Assembly: GCF_029269265.1 (NCBI RefSeq)
Contig: NZ_JARIXP010000001.1
Coordinates: 291,568-355,567, forward strand
Source: Rheinheimera sp. 1928-s
GTDB lineage: Bacteria > Pseudomonadota > Gammaproteobacteria > Enterobacterales > Alteromonadaceae
Length of the DNA stretch: 64,000 bases
Direction: 5' to 3'
The notes beneath the pieces are model-generated. The model worked only from the letters and a program-made list of their open reading frames with translations, was not told the origin of the DNA and did no database searches. Of the stretch, positions 35,367 through 43,944 are shown piece by piece (position 1 is the stretch's first letter; each line of letters starts with the position of its first letter). Position numbers and translations under genes: made by a program.

Positions 35367-36341
35367 TCAAGCCTTTTTCAGTTGTTTTTCCAGTTTTTTT
35401 AGCTCGCTTTGCAGCCGATCATCGTCCTGCTGCTGGTTTTTGATCTGCTGTAGCAACTCTTTTGCTTTATCCTGCTGTTTTTGTACCAGATAAATCTGGG
35501 CTAATCGTAATTGTGCCCAGCTGAATCTGGCGTTGTCACTGTCCTGATAAAAAGCTAAATAGTCCAACAGTGCCTGCTGACCGAGTTGTGGATCTTGTTG
35601 GGCTGTCGCAGCTAAGCGACCCAGTTGATAGTAGTAACCTTGCTGCTCTGACAAATCTGTCGCTGCAGTAGCTGCTTTTTGATACTGAATAAAAGCATTG
35701 GCCGGGTCGTTATTTAAGCTGAGTAAATTTGCATAAGCGCCTAATAAAGCGGGGTGTTTTGGATGCTGTTGCAGTTGTTGTTCTGCGAGCTGAATCGCCT
35801 GCGGTAGTTTGTCATCGTCCATTAATACGTTGATACTCACTAAGGTACCTTCTGGCTGATGTTTTTCCGCCATAGCTCTCGCTAGTCTTTTCGCTTCTTC
35901 CGTGTCGCCACCAGCAATAGCAGGAGCCTGCAGGTAAAAACCAATGAGAGTCTGTTGAGTTTCCAAATCTGTTGGATCCGCAGCCATTGCCTGTTTCAGT
36001 AAAGCTAGACCCGCTTTGGCATAAGAGCCTGCAGAAAAAATGCTGCTCTCTTGCGCCAGATTAAATTGATTTAATGCCGCCAGACGCAGCAGCTCTGCAT
36101 CTTGTGGATAGGCTTTAAGCGCCTGATTAGCCAATTGTTCTGCCTGTTCAGATTGGCGCAAGCCCAGCATGGTTTTCAGTTGCAGTGCCCACAGTTCTTT
36201 ATCGGGTAAATTGGTTGTCTTATCTAGCTGTTGTTGTAACTGACGGAATTTATCCTGCTCGAGCAATAAATCGTATGAGCTTAAATCACTGGCTAGTAAG
36301 GGGAAACTACTTAAAGCGGCGAAAAGATACAGAGTTTTCAT
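35367..36341 (-). CDS. Exported tetratricopeptide-repeat protein
   Basis: 324 residues. A signal peptide ('MKTLYLFAALSSFPLLAS') and then helical repeats: TPR-like units occur around residues 40-75, 75-130, 160-215 and 225-300, with 'NQALKAYPQDAELLRLAALNQF' and 'AEQQLQQHPKHPALLGAYANLL' as clear examples. It would be periplasmic and mediate protein contacts. The C-terminal 40 residues are Lys/Gln-rich and probably coiled coil. Several proteobacteria encode similar proteins with no known partner. The ATG follows CAGGATCCGTT on the minus strand. Confidence 0.8.
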   Translation of the reverse strand: MKTLYLFAALSSFPLLASDLSSYDLLLEQDKFRQLQQQLDKTTNLPDKELWALQLKTMLGLRQSEQAEQLANQALKAYPQDAELLRLAALNQFNLAQESSIFSAGSYAKAGLALLKQAMAADPTDLETQQTLIGFYLQAPAIAGGDTEEAKRLARAMAEKHQPEGTLVSINVLMDDDKLPQAIQLAEQQLQQHPKHPALLGAYANLLSLNNDPANAFIQYQKAATAATDLSEQQGYYYQLGRLAATAQQDPQLGQQALLDYLAFYQDSDNARFSWAQLRLAQIYLVQKQQDKAKELLQQIKNQQQDDDRLQSELKKLEKQLKKA

Positions 36342-36411
36342 AACGGATCCTGCGTTATAGGTTAACCCTTATTTAACAGGAGTTGGGCCTGTGTTTACAA
36401 TAGGCCGAAGG

Positions 36412-36546
36412 TCACTTTTTCCGCCGACAGCGCTCTGAGCAATATTTCACATCAGGCCAGTTTTTTTGCCATTTTTTCCGCCAACTGAAAGCTAAACCAC
36501 AGCAGGCGCAGATTTTCTGGGGCAGATGTAATTTGTGGTGAGTCAT
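36412..36546 (-). CDS. DUF2256 domain-containing small protein
   Basis: A 44-residue protein, too short for most gene finders' thresholds. It reads '[20 protein letters not shown]' at the start and ends '[11 protein letters not shown]'. The paired motifs C-x2-C and C-x3-C around '[16 protein letters not shown]' are the DUF2256 zinc-ribbon-like signature. The ribosome-binding site AGGAGGTG lies 4 bases before the ATG, a strong one. DUF2256 genes are often found beside cryptochrome/photolyase genes in marine bacteria, but no such gene is here. Function unknown. Confidence 0.88.
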   Translation of the reverse strand: MTHHKLHLPQKICACCGLAFSWRKKWQKNWPDVKYCSERCRRKK

Positions 36547-36848
36547 GACACCTCCTAGTTGATCAATTACGGCGGTTCATTGTCAGCGGATCTGCCTGCA
36601 TGAGCTCGGTTTTGTATCACATGCGAAACTTCCATGCAAAAGCCACCTGTTATTCGGCTGAATCATTGCCAGTTGTACATATTTTCTTCATAACCAATAA
36701 CGGAGGAAAGACAAAGATTGAGTCGGCTGTCTTATCGTGAAGAAACCTGAATTTTGACTTCCCCTAAATTAACTATAATAAAATCAACAGGGTATCCAGT
36801 TGTTGTCGCTGTATCTAACAAGCTGAGCCCGGGACAAAGGGTAACATA
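36547..36848. other. 302-bp intergenic region before the pectate lyase gene
   Basis: No gene is seen. It separates the divergent DUF2256 and pectate lyase genes. TATAAT at 36774-36779 is a perfect -10; the nearest -35-like TTGACT (36754-36759) is only 14 bp away, which is too short for a standard sigma-70 promoter. An AACGGAGGAAAG at about 36700 looks like a ribosome-binding site but no start codon follows. Confidence 0.4.
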
Positions 36849-38822
36849 ATGACGTTAAATAAAACTTTGCTTGCCATACTGATCAGCACCAGCCTGATGG
36901 CAGGTTGTAACAACTCAGACGACGAAGTAACGCCGGTACCGGACAACAACGCGGTCACTCCTCCGCCGGATACCAGTGTCGTGGCATTAACCAATCTGGA
37001 CACTGTTTATGGTTATGCTTCGGAAAATGGTGGTACCACAGGGGGCAGCGGCGAAAATAAAGTAGAAGTTACAGTCTGTACAGGCGAAGAGATGATCAAC
37101 GCTATTCAAAACAAAGATCCGGCCAGACCGCTGACCATTTGGGTAAACGGTGCCATTACCTTACAAAATGCCAAAAATAGCCGTATTGATATTAAAGATG
37201 TGTCAGATCTTTCTATCCTGGGTTTAGGTACTCAGGGTGAAATGGCCGGTATAGGTTTTAATATTGTCCGTGCCAATAACATCATTATCCGTAACTTACG
37301 TATTCACCATGTACGGGCCAACCTGGGGGCTCCGGGTGATGGGATCAGTATGGAAGGGCCGGTTCGTAATATCTGGATTGATCACAATGAAATTTACAAC
37401 AGCCTGACGGTGAATGATCCTGCTTTGACTGACGATCAGGTGAAAGATTATTACGACGGTCTGGTCGATGCGAAAGGGGATGCACAGTTTATTACGATCT
37501 CATTTAATAAGTTCCATAACAGTTGGAAAACCTCACTGTCAGGCTCGTCTGACAGTGACAACTTTGAGCGCACTTTAACTTACCATCACAACCACTGGCA
37601 GAACGTAAATTCACGTTTGCCTTTGTTCCGGTACGGTAAAGGCCATATTTACAACAACTATTATGATGGCGCGCTGGAAAGTGGCATTAATTCGAGAATG
37701 GGGGCTGTGATCCGTATTGAACACAATCATTTTGCCAATATGAGAAACCCGGTGATGTCTATGTACAGTCAAGAGCCCGGATATTGGCAACTGATTGACA
37801 ATCTGTTTGAAAATATCAGTTGGGTTGAAAGCCCTGCAGACGGCATAGTGGCTGGCGCAAATCCACAATCAACGGGTGAGCTGAATGTACCTTATAACTA
37901 TCAGGCCAACCTGATTCCTGTACATAATGTGAAAGCCACAGTGCTGGCTTATGCAGGTGTTGGCAAAATAGACACGCCCCCCAGCCCAGGACTCTGTGCT
38001 GTGCCAGAACCTGTGGAGCCAACTCCTGATCCGGATCCGGTTCCAATTGACCCAATCGACCCTCCGGCTCAGGTTGATTGGGCCAGTTATGATGGCAGTC
38101 AGGATCCTTTTGCTGCCAATGCTGTGGTATTAGCTGATGGCACTTTAAGTCAGTTTGCCCGGCAACAAAGCGGTGGAGCAGACGAACCTAATTTATTTAG
38201 CCTCAATGGTGATGGCACTGTGCGTTTTGACAGTACAGCAAGCGGCGCGGATCGGAGCCGGGCCAAGCTGACTAATGTGCTGCCGGACGATGGAGTTTAT
38301 CCGAAGTTCTTTACTTTATTGATGGGGATAAAAGGCAATGTAGGTGGCAACCGTATCCTTGAAACTGAAATTGCTTTAGGGGATCTGGCAGCGAGCAGCG
38401 ATACCAGTCGTCTGAAAATAGTGTTCCGTAATGACGGCAACAACTCGGGTGTACAGCTGGAAAATGCCAACAATGGTTCTTCGGTGACAGCGGGTAAAGG
38501 CAATGAACCTGATGCTATTGATATGAGTGTCTACCGGGTGTATCACTTTACCATCAGCATGACTTCACCGACTACGGGTAATGTTGCGGTTTATGTAGAA
38601 GGAAATAACACGCCGCTGCTTGCTCTTGAAGGCGTGACGATGCGTCCTGCCAGCACCAATACAGATAATTACCTGCAGATTGGTGATGCCGGAAGCAGCA
38701 GTTATCTGGGCGATATAGACTGGGTATTATGGAGCAATGCGGGGGCTTATACTCCTCAAATGCTGAAGGGCTTATTACCCACTGATATTGGCGATATCAC
38801 GGGTTATGAAGCTCAGCCTTAG
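36849..38822 (+). CDS. Lipoprotein pectate lyase, polysaccharide lyase family 1, with C-terminal extra domain
   Basis: 657 residues. A lipoprotein signal with the lipobox 'LMAGC' (about residues 17-21) precedes a Pro/Asp linker and a PL1 right-handed beta-helix (about 50-370): 'IIIRNLRIHHV', 'NIWIDHNEIYNS', 'HHNHWQNVNSRLPLFRYGKGH' and 'RIEHNHFANMRNPVM' are typical, with the catalytic Arg expected in the 'SRLPLFR' segment. A second linker (Pro-Asp repeats, about 385-405) leads to a beta-rich C-terminal domain of about 240 residues that resembles a concanavalin-like carbohydrate-binding module, though I do not recognise the family. It would cleave pectate at the cell surface. No other pectin gene is in the window. 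Confidence 0.9.
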   Translation: MTLNKTLLAILISTSLMAGCNNSDDEVTPVPDNNAVTPPPDTSVVALTNLDTVYGYASENGGTTGGSGENKVEVTVCTGEEMINAIQNKDPARPLTIWVNGAITLQNAKNSRIDIKDVSDLSILGLGTQGEMAGIGFNIVRANNIIIRNLRIHHVRANLGAPGDGISMEGPVRNIWIDHNEIYNSLTVNDPALTDDQVKDYYDGLVDAKGDAQFITISFNKFHNSWKTSLSGSSDSDNFERTLTYHHNHWQNVNSRLPLFRYGKGHIYNNYYDGALESGINSRMGAVIRIEHNHFANMRNPVMSMYSQEPGYWQLIDNLFENISWVESPADGIVAGANPQSTGELNVPYNYQANLIPVHNVKATVLAYAGVGKIDTPPSPGLCAVPEPVEPTPDPDPVPIDPIDPPAQVDWASYDGSQDPFAANAVVLADGTLSQFARQQSGGADEPNLFSLNGDGTVRFDSTASGADRSRAKLTNVLPDDGVYPKFFTLLMGIKGNVGGNRILETEIALGDLAASSDTSRLKIVFRNDGNNSGVQLENANNGSSVTAGKGNEPDAIDMSVYRVYHFTISMTSPTTGNVAVYVEGNNTPLLALEGVTMRPASTNTDNYLQIGDAGSSSYLGDIDWVLWSNAGAYTPQMLKGLLPTDIGDITGYEAQP

Positions 38823-38842
38823 GCTTTGCTGCTTTACTAACT

Positions 38843-38870
38843 AAAAAGGAGACAGCACAGTCTCCTTTTT
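38843..38870. terminator. Two-way intrinsic terminator after the pectate lyase gene
   Basis: A 10-bp perfect stem AAAAAGGAGA / TCTCCTTTTT with an 8-nt loop, with A and T runs giving a U tract on both strands; it serves the lyase gene and the convergent gene at 38897. Confidence 0.87.
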
Positions 38871-38896
38871 ACTTTATGTTTCAAGCCATCTGTTTA

Positions 38897-39361
38897 CTAA
38901 GAATCTAAATAAGGCCGGCCTGACATCATTTGTTGTGCCAGCTGTGATTCTGCTTCGGCATCATTCAGTTCAAGGGTGGCAAACTGCACATCAAACTGAA
39001 TTAAATCATCATCTGGCAATAACTGAGCTATCAGTTTATCCGGCACTTGACCCACCTGACGGTAAGCGTTGATAGCGACCTGAGCGGCTTGTTCCATCAA
39101 CTGAAAGAACTGACCCAAAGGGAATTGCTGAAAAATTTCTGCATCCAGTTGTGCCCAACCCAATAAGTCGCCACTGATACTGCCATCGGCATGATCGGTA
39201 AATAACATAGAGACAGCCGGAAAAGGTGGGTTTTCACCGGATTGGTAGCTCTCCAGATCCTGCTCGTCAAACACCAGTATAAAACCAAATCCCGGGCAGC
39301 CTTCGGCGTCCATATCATCAAAGGCAGGATCGTAAATTAAATACAAGGGACTATCTGACAT
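38897..39361 (-). CDS. Conserved hypothetical acidic protein
   Basis: 154 residues, strongly acidic, no signal peptide and no membrane segment. I do not recognise a family. It starts 'MSDSPLYLIYDPAFDDMDAE' and has a central segment 'LGWAQLDAEIFQQFPLGQFF'. Codon use is like its neighbours and the frame is clean, so it is probably a real gene. The start ATG at 39361 has no strong ribosome-binding site. It is convergent with the pectate lyase and divergent from glpE, and its upstream region (39362-39597) shows no further gene. Confidence 0.7.
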   Translation of the reverse strand: MSDSPLYLIYDPAFDDMDAEGCPGFGFILVFDEQDLESYQSGENPPFPAVSMLFTDHADGSISGDLLGWAQLDAEIFQQFPLGQFFQLMEQAAQVAINAYRQVGQVPDKLIAQLLPDDDLIQFDVQFATLELNDAEAESQLAQQMMSGRPYLDS

Positions 39362-39597
39362 GGGTATTCTGTTTCCAAACCAACAAGGCGCGCTATTTTA
39401 CCTAAGCTTCTGCTTTAGCTAAAGCTGTAATTGTTAACTTGGTGTTTTAATGCGGTATTTAGCTGCTTCAGGCTGATTATTTCTTCGTCAATTACCTGCA
39501 GTTCAGCGGATCCGGCATAAGCGATGGTACTCAAGGCGTGTCAGCTGGGCTACTATAGCGTCATCAATCTGAAGTTTGAGCCGTAACGGAGTGACCC

Positions 39598-39924
39598 ATG
39601 AGTGAATTCAGTCGTATTTCAGTAGCCACAGCGCTGGAGCAAATAGAGCAGCATAAAGCAGTGGTCGTCGATATTCGTGACGAGCAAAGTTATGCATCAG
39701 GCCATATTGCTGATTCTTTCCATTTAACCAACGGCAGTCTGAATCAGTTTATCCAACAAACTGAATTTGAAACTCCTGTGGTGGTGGTCTGTTATCACGG
39801 CAATTCCAGTCAGGGTGCTGCTCAGTACTTAGCACAACAAGGTTTTGAAACTGTATTCAGTATGGATGGTGGTTTTGAAGCCTGGCGTCAGCAATTGCCT
39901 TTTGTTACGGACTCCCATGATTAA
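39598..39924 (+). CDS. glpE: Thiosulfate sulfurtransferase GlpE (single rhodanese domain)
   Basis: A 108-residue single-domain rhodanese. The active-site Cys is in 'VVVCYHGNSSQGAAQYL' (about residues 60-76), the six-residue loop C-Y-H-G-N-S being diagnostic of GlpE; 'VDIRDEQSYASGHIADSFH' is the first rhodanese motif. It moves sulfane sulfur from thiosulfate to cyanide or thioredoxin. The ATG follows CGGAGTGACCC. It overlaps glpG by 8 bp, the same pairing as in E. coli, though glpR and glpD are not here. Confidence 0.93.
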   Translation: MSEFSRISVATALEQIEQHKAVVVDIRDEQSYASGHIADSFHLTNGSLNQFIQQTEFETPVVVVCYHGNSSQGAAQYLAQQGFETVFSMDGGFEAWRQQLPFVTDSHD

Positions 39925-40765
39925 AATTGGTGATTTTGCTTCTTCCGCTGCGGCTTTGAGTCTGGCTGATTATTGTAAAAGTCAGCAACTGGATGTCAGT
40001 GTGGTGGTGCATTCTGCAGAGCAAGCTGAGCTTTGGAGTGCACCTGAACATGCAGAGCTGGTGGTTGCTGAGTTAGAACGCTTTTTGTTAAATCCTTATG
40101 CCGACCGCTATCAGGCTGCAGCATGGGACAGGGCGGAAGTGGTGGACTCAAGTACAGGCTCAGCGGGTTTATCGGGTTACTGGCAACAGTTATGGGCGAA
40201 TGGTGGCTGGTTTTGTCATCTGGTCTGGTTGTCGACATTGCTGGTGTACGGCTGGCAACAAGTGGATCCCTGGTCTGCTTTGGCAGCTTTGCAACTCAAA
40301 CCTGAACTTGGGCTTAGTCTGGAACAAGGCTGGCGCTGGTTTACGCCGGGCTGGTTGCATTTTTCCGGCTCTCATCTGGTGTTTAACCTGATCTGGGTTT
40401 GGTATTTGTTGGGGCCTCTGGAGCTGAAATCAGGCCGTGTGGTCGCTATGAGTCTGACCCTGTTGGTGTTGTTGTTTTCCAACCTTGCACAGTTTGTGAT
40501 GGTTGGTGCTAATTTTGGTGGTATGTCAGGCTTGGTGTATGGCTTATTTGGTTTTTATTGGATCTGTGGTTGGTTAAAACCGAACTGGGGTTTGCAGATC
40601 AGCACTGGTTTAATAGGTTTTATGCTGATTTGGCTGGTGATTGGCTTTTTTGATCTACTGTGGATTTCGATGGCAAACTGGGCACATTTAGCAGGCTTAC
40701 TGACAGGCATGTTCTGTGCTGTTTTACTGGTAGCTGCAAACAAGGCTCTCACCGTACAGCGCTGA
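39917..40765 (+). CDS. glpG: Rhomboid intramembrane serine protease GlpG
   Basis: 282 residues. An N-terminal cytoplasmic domain (about 1-85) is followed by six membrane segments. The catalytic Ser is in 'FGGMSGLVYGLFG' and the catalytic His in 'ANWAHLAGLLTGM'; the L1-loop 'W.W' and the 'HLVFNLIWVWYL' helix (His-x3-Asn, the oxyanion residues) are also present. It cleaves membrane proteins within the bilayer. The ATG at 39917 lies within the end of glpE and needs translational coupling. A hairpin overlaps its stop codon. Confidence 0.93.
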   Translation: MIKIGDFASSAAALSLADYCKSQQLDVSVVVHSAEQAELWSAPEHAELVVAELERFLLNPYADRYQAAAWDRAEVVDSSTGSAGLSGYWQQLWANGGWFCHLVWLSTLLVYGWQQVDPWSALAALQLKPELGLSLEQGWRWFTPGWLHFSGSHLVFNLIWVWYLLGPLELKSGRVVAMSLTLLVLLFSNLAQFVMVGANFGGMSGLVYGLFGFYWICGWLKPNWGLQISTGLIGFMLIWLVIGFFDLLWISMANWAHLAGLLTGMFCAVLLVAANKALTVQR

Positions 40766-40777
40766 AGGTACGGTGAG
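40748..40777. terminator. Stem-loop at the convergent end of glpG and the FliL-like gene
   Basis: CTCACCGTAC (40748-40757) pairs exactly with GTACGGTGAG (40768-40777) around a 10-nt loop holding the glpG stop codon. No T run follows on either side, so termination is probable but not certain. Confidence 0.55.
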
Positions 40778-40791
40778 CCAGGCTCTGGTGG

Positions 40792-41202
40792 TTAGTGGTA
40801 CAGATACTTAGTAAACAATACGTCTTTTAAAACATCCTGACCTGTCTCTTTTTTCAGGGTATCGCGTAGCTGATTCAGAATTTTTAAGCGAATTTCTTCA
40901 CGCCCTGTTAATGAACGGATGGTATCGCCGTTTTCACGACCAAAGGCAAACACAATCTTATCCAGGATCAGCGGTTCGTGATGCTCAATAACATCCAGAT
41001 ATTTTTTGTCCATAATCATCAACTCCATAGTCACCCGAACATAACCCAGTTCTTCAGTGGTTGGAGTCACATAGTTAGTGACTATATCCGGATCAAAACC
41101 AAAATAAGCATAATTGACTTTTATCGGGGCATTGGCTGCGTTCTGAGCCCAAAGGTTTTGGCTTAACAATAAAAAAACAAAACAAGTCAGCGCTTTTTTC
41201 AT
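40792..41202 (-). CDS. FliL-like flagellar basal-body-associated protein
   Basis: A 136-residue exported protein: a signal peptide or anchor ('MKKALTCFVFLLLSQNLWAQ') followed by a FliL-type domain with 'VNYAYFGFDPDIVTNYV', 'YVRVTMELMI', 'IRSLTGREEIRLKILNQL' and 'VLFTKYLYH' at the C terminus. It lies away from any flagellar operon and is a stand-alone FliL paralogue, a type seen in Shewanella and Vibrio. FliL supports stator function. The ATG at 41202 gives the normal signal; the frame extends 10 codons further. Confidence 0.8.
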   Translation of the reverse strand: MKKALTCFVFLLLSQNLWAQNAANAPIKVNYAYFGFDPDIVTNYVTPTTEELGYVRVTMELMIMDKKYLDVIEHHEPLILDKIVFAFGRENGDTIRSLTGREEIRLKILNQLRDTLKKETGQDVLKDVLFTKYLYH

Positions 41203-41263
41203 CCGAATTACTCTTTCATTTTTATCAAACATTCAAAAAAGGATATTACCCGAAGGCCCGACG

Positions 41264-42415
41264 TTAAGCTATCAAAGCTGGCATTTCTTTTGCCAGTCGC
41301 AAACGTTGCGCTACCATTTTTCCGGTCAGGGCGAAACCAAGTAACTGACCTGACGGGCTTTGAAACTTCGCAACCCAATCCATTCCTTGTCCTTCATAGA
41401 ACCACTCGCCTTGCTGCTGAGGCGCAACAGGCCAACTGACAACAGCCAAAGCCGGCGATTTAACTATCACCGGCATGACGGGAAATTGCACTGCTGTACT
41501 TTTGCCTGTCAGCGTCGAAGCCAAAGCTCTGGCAGATAAACTAATAGGCTGAATATACATCAGGTTATAGCCACAGATTTCTGCACAGTCGCCCAAAGCA
41601 TAGATATCAGCGGCTGAAGTTGCCAGAGTCTGATCCACTTTTATGCCTTTGTTGCAGTCTATGCCAGCGTGCAGCGCAAGCTGCAGGTTTGGCTTTAAAC
41701 CCACTGCAGATAAGATCAATTCTGTCTCCAGACTGCGGCCATCGGCAAGCTGAAGGTTTAATTGCTGTTGGGTTAGCTGAGCATCTTTTATCGACGATCC
41801 CCAATAAAACTCAACGCCTGATGCGCTTAACTGCTGCTGCAACAGCTCACCCAGTGCAGGCGGCAGAAGTTGAGCTAAAGGGTGTTGCTCCAGCGCTATC
41901 ACCGATACCTGAAACCCTGCGGCAGCTAAATCATTCGCATATTCGATGCCAACTAAACCTGCGCCTAACACAGTGATCTTTTGTTTGCCCTGACTGAGTT
42001 GCAGAAAATTCTGGTAGTCAGTTAAGTCATTCACTGAACAGATTAAGTCTTGTGTCGCTGCGGGCAATGACAGTTTCACCGGGCTGGCTCCTGTCGCCAG
42101 CACCAGTTGCTGATACTGGATCAATCCTTTATCTGTCAGCAGCTGATGTGATTCTGTATGGATCTGCAAGGCCTGGCAGTATGGCCTTATATCAATAGTC
42201 AACTCAGTGGCCATTTGCGCTGCGGTTTTCTGGACCAAATCGGTCGCGCTTTTTTGTTTGCTAAAGCCGTTGGACAGCAAAGGTTTGGAGTAGTAATCAG
42301 CGCTGTCGCTGCTGATCAGGCAGATGCTGCGCTCTGGGTCTAGTTTACGCAGTTCTTTGGCAAGGCTATAACCAGCGTAACCTGCTCCGACAATTAAGGT
42401 GTGGTAATGGGTCAT
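41264..42415 (-). CDS. FAD-dependent pyridine nucleotide oxidoreductase, rubredoxin/NorW-type reductase
   Basis: A 383-residue flavoprotein with an N-terminal FAD Rossmann motif 'LIVGAGYAGYSLAKELRK' (about residues 7-24), a second NAD-binding motif 'ITVLGAGLVGIEYANDLAAAG' (about 142-162) and the C-terminal FAD motif 'SAADIYALGDCAEICG'. It groups with rubredoxin-NAD+ reductases and the nitric-oxide reductase partner NorW. No rubredoxin or flavorubredoxin gene is adjacent, so its partner is unknown. The ribosome-binding site before ATG 42415 is weak. It is divergent from ubiC, with 124 bp between. Confidence 0.85.
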   Translation of the reverse strand: MTHYHTLIVGAGYAGYSLAKELRKLDPERSICLISSDSADYYSKPLLSNGFSKQKSATDLVQKTAAQMATELTIDIRPYCQALQIHTESHQLLTDKGLIQYQQLVLATGASPVKLSLPAATQDLICSVNDLTDYQNFLQLSQGKQKITVLGAGLVGIEYANDLAAAGFQVSVIALEQHPLAQLLPPALGELLQQQLSASGVEFYWGSSIKDAQLTQQQLNLQLADGRSLETELILSAVGLKPNLQLALHAGIDCNKGIKVDQTLATSAADIYALGDCAEICGYNLMYIQPISLSARALASTLTGKSTAVQFPVMPVIVKSPALAVVSWPVAPQQQGEWFYEGQGMDWVAKFQSPSGQLLGFALTGKMVAQRLRLAKEMPALIA

Positions 42416-42539
42416 AAGGCAAAGGGGCGGCGACTAACTAATGGCGCTATGGTAATCAATTTTTCCCTCAAAGGCATTACATACCAATACGATGGCAAAA
42501 TTGTTATGATGCGCGGCAACTTAGCTGCAGTTTAATTTT

Positions 42540-43064
42540 ATGCACAGCACAGATAGTCTTTTCCAATTGAATGCAGTGTGGCAAAGCGCCCAACAGCTGC
42601 AATTTCCTGATGCTCTTGAACCCTGGTTGTTATGTCAGGGTTCACTAACAGCATTGCTGAAAAGTCATTGTCAGACTTTCAGGCTGGAATTGGTGGCAGA
42701 GCACTGGCAAAGGCTGCCGGATTTTTTACAGCAGCAATGGCAACAGCCGCAGGGCTTAAAACGCGATGTGATCCTTTGGTGTGATAACAAGCCTTGTGTC
42801 TATGCGCAAAGCTGGTTGCCAGAATCCACCTTGGAAAAAATGGAGCCGTTAGCTCGTTTGGGAGCGCAGCCATTAGGTGAATATATTTTCCAGCACGCCA
42901 GTTTAGAGCGTGGTGGTATTGAAGTGGCTTTACTTGAAGCCGGATTGCAGTTGCCTGTAGTGGGGATGCAAAACGAACTTTGGGCCAGACGATCTGTTTT
43001 TTCAGTACAAAACCAAGAATTATTGGTGCAGGAAATCTTTTTACCTGGAGTGCTTGAGCTATGA
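42540..43064 (+). CDS. ubiC: Chorismate--pyruvate lyase
   Basis: A 174-residue enzyme that turns chorismate into 4-hydroxybenzoate and pyruvate, the first committed step of ubiquinone synthesis. Conserved stretches are 'LLCQGSLTALLKSHC' (about residues 29-43), 'LWCDNKPCVYAQSWLPESTL' (about 80-99), 'LGEYIFQH' and the C-terminal 'ARRSVFSVQNQELLVQEIFLP'. Length and order match the family. The start has no good ribosome-binding site, but the start is fixed by similarity. It overlaps ubiA by 4 bp. Confidence 0.93.
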   Translation: MHSTDSLFQLNAVWQSAQQLQFPDALEPWLLCQGSLTALLKSHCQTFRLELVAEHWQRLPDFLQQQWQQPQGLKRDVILWCDNKPCVYAQSWLPESTLEKMEPLARLGAQPLGEYIFQHASLERGGIEVALLEAGLQLPVVGMQNELWARRSVFSVQNQELLVQEIFLPGVLEL

Positions 43065-43927
43065 GATGGCAGTTGCAATGGCAACAGTGGCCTTATTACC
43101 GCCAGTTAATGCGCCTGGACAGGCCTATTGGTATTTATTTGCTGCTATGGCCGACCTGGTGGGCTTTGTGGCTTGTGTCATCCGGCCTGCCGGATTTAAC
43201 GTTGCTTGCTGTATTCAGTGTCGGCGTTGTACTGATGCGCTCTGCTGGTTGTGTTATTAATGATTACGCCGACCGTCATTTTGACGGTCATGTGGAACGC
43301 ACTAAAGCCCGGCCACTGGCTGCCGGACTGGTCAGTAGCGACGAAGCTTTACAGCTTTTTATTGTACTGTTGCTGTGCAGTGCCAGCCTGCTGTTGTTTT
43401 TGGATTTCGCCACTGTATTACTGGCTTTGGTGGCGGTGGTTCTGGCTGTGCTTTATCCTTTTATGAAACGTTTCACCTACCTGCCACAGTTTGTATTGGG
43501 TGCAGCTTATAGTTGGGGCATTCCTATGGCCGCTATGGCCATCACAGGCTCTGTCCCTTTGTGGGTCTGGGCTTTGTATCTGGCGAATTTGCTCTGGACT
43601 GTCGCTTATGACACTTTTTACGCCATGGTGGATATGAATGATGATCAGAGGATAGGCGTGAAATCCACCGCCTTGTTGTTTGGTCGTTATTGCCATCCTG
43701 TTATAGCCAGCTTACAGCTGATGTTTTTAGTACTGATGGCCTGGGTAGGGCAGCAAAATGGTCTTGGCCTGTTTTTTTATACCGCTTTGGTTTTGGTATT
43801 GCTGAGTTTTATCCACCAACACTGGCAGGCGAAAACTCAGGGCAGGGCAGGTTGTTTTCAGGCTTTCTTAAATAACCACTACAGTGGTTTATTGCTGTTT
43901 GCAGGTATAGGTCTGGACTTGTTATAG
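43061..43927 (+). CDS. ubiA: 4-hydroxybenzoate octaprenyltransferase
   Basis: A 288-residue membrane prenyltransferase with about nine helices that attaches the polyprenyl chain to 4-hydroxybenzoate. The two Asp-rich metal motifs are visible: 'INDYADRHFDGHVERTKARPL' (about 67-87, read in parts) and 'YAMVDMNDDQRIG' (about 186-198). The start ATG overlaps the ubiC stop (ATGA). The pair ubiCA is the usual operon. Next on the other strand is a 2OG oxygenase, convergent. Confidence 0.96.
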   Translation: MRWQLQWQQWPYYRQLMRLDRPIGIYLLLWPTWWALWLVSSGLPDLTLLAVFSVGVVLMRSAGCVINDYADRHFDGHVERTKARPLAAGLVSSDEALQLFIVLLLCSASLLLFLDFATVLLALVAVVLAVLYPFMKRFTYLPQFVLGAAYSWGIPMAAMAITGSVPLWVWALYLANLLWTVAYDTFYAMVDMNDDQRIGVKSTALLFGRYCHPVIASLQLMFLVLMAWVGQQNGLGLFFYTALVLVLLSFIHQHWQAKTQGRAGCFQAFLNNHYSGLLLFAGIGLDLL

Positions 43928-43944
43928 GCTGATACTATTTCTGC

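Noticed and set aside
36754-36779. Sigma-70 promoter TTGACT...TATAAT before the pectate lyase
   Set aside because: The spacing is 14 bp, too short for a normal promoter; only the -10 is good.
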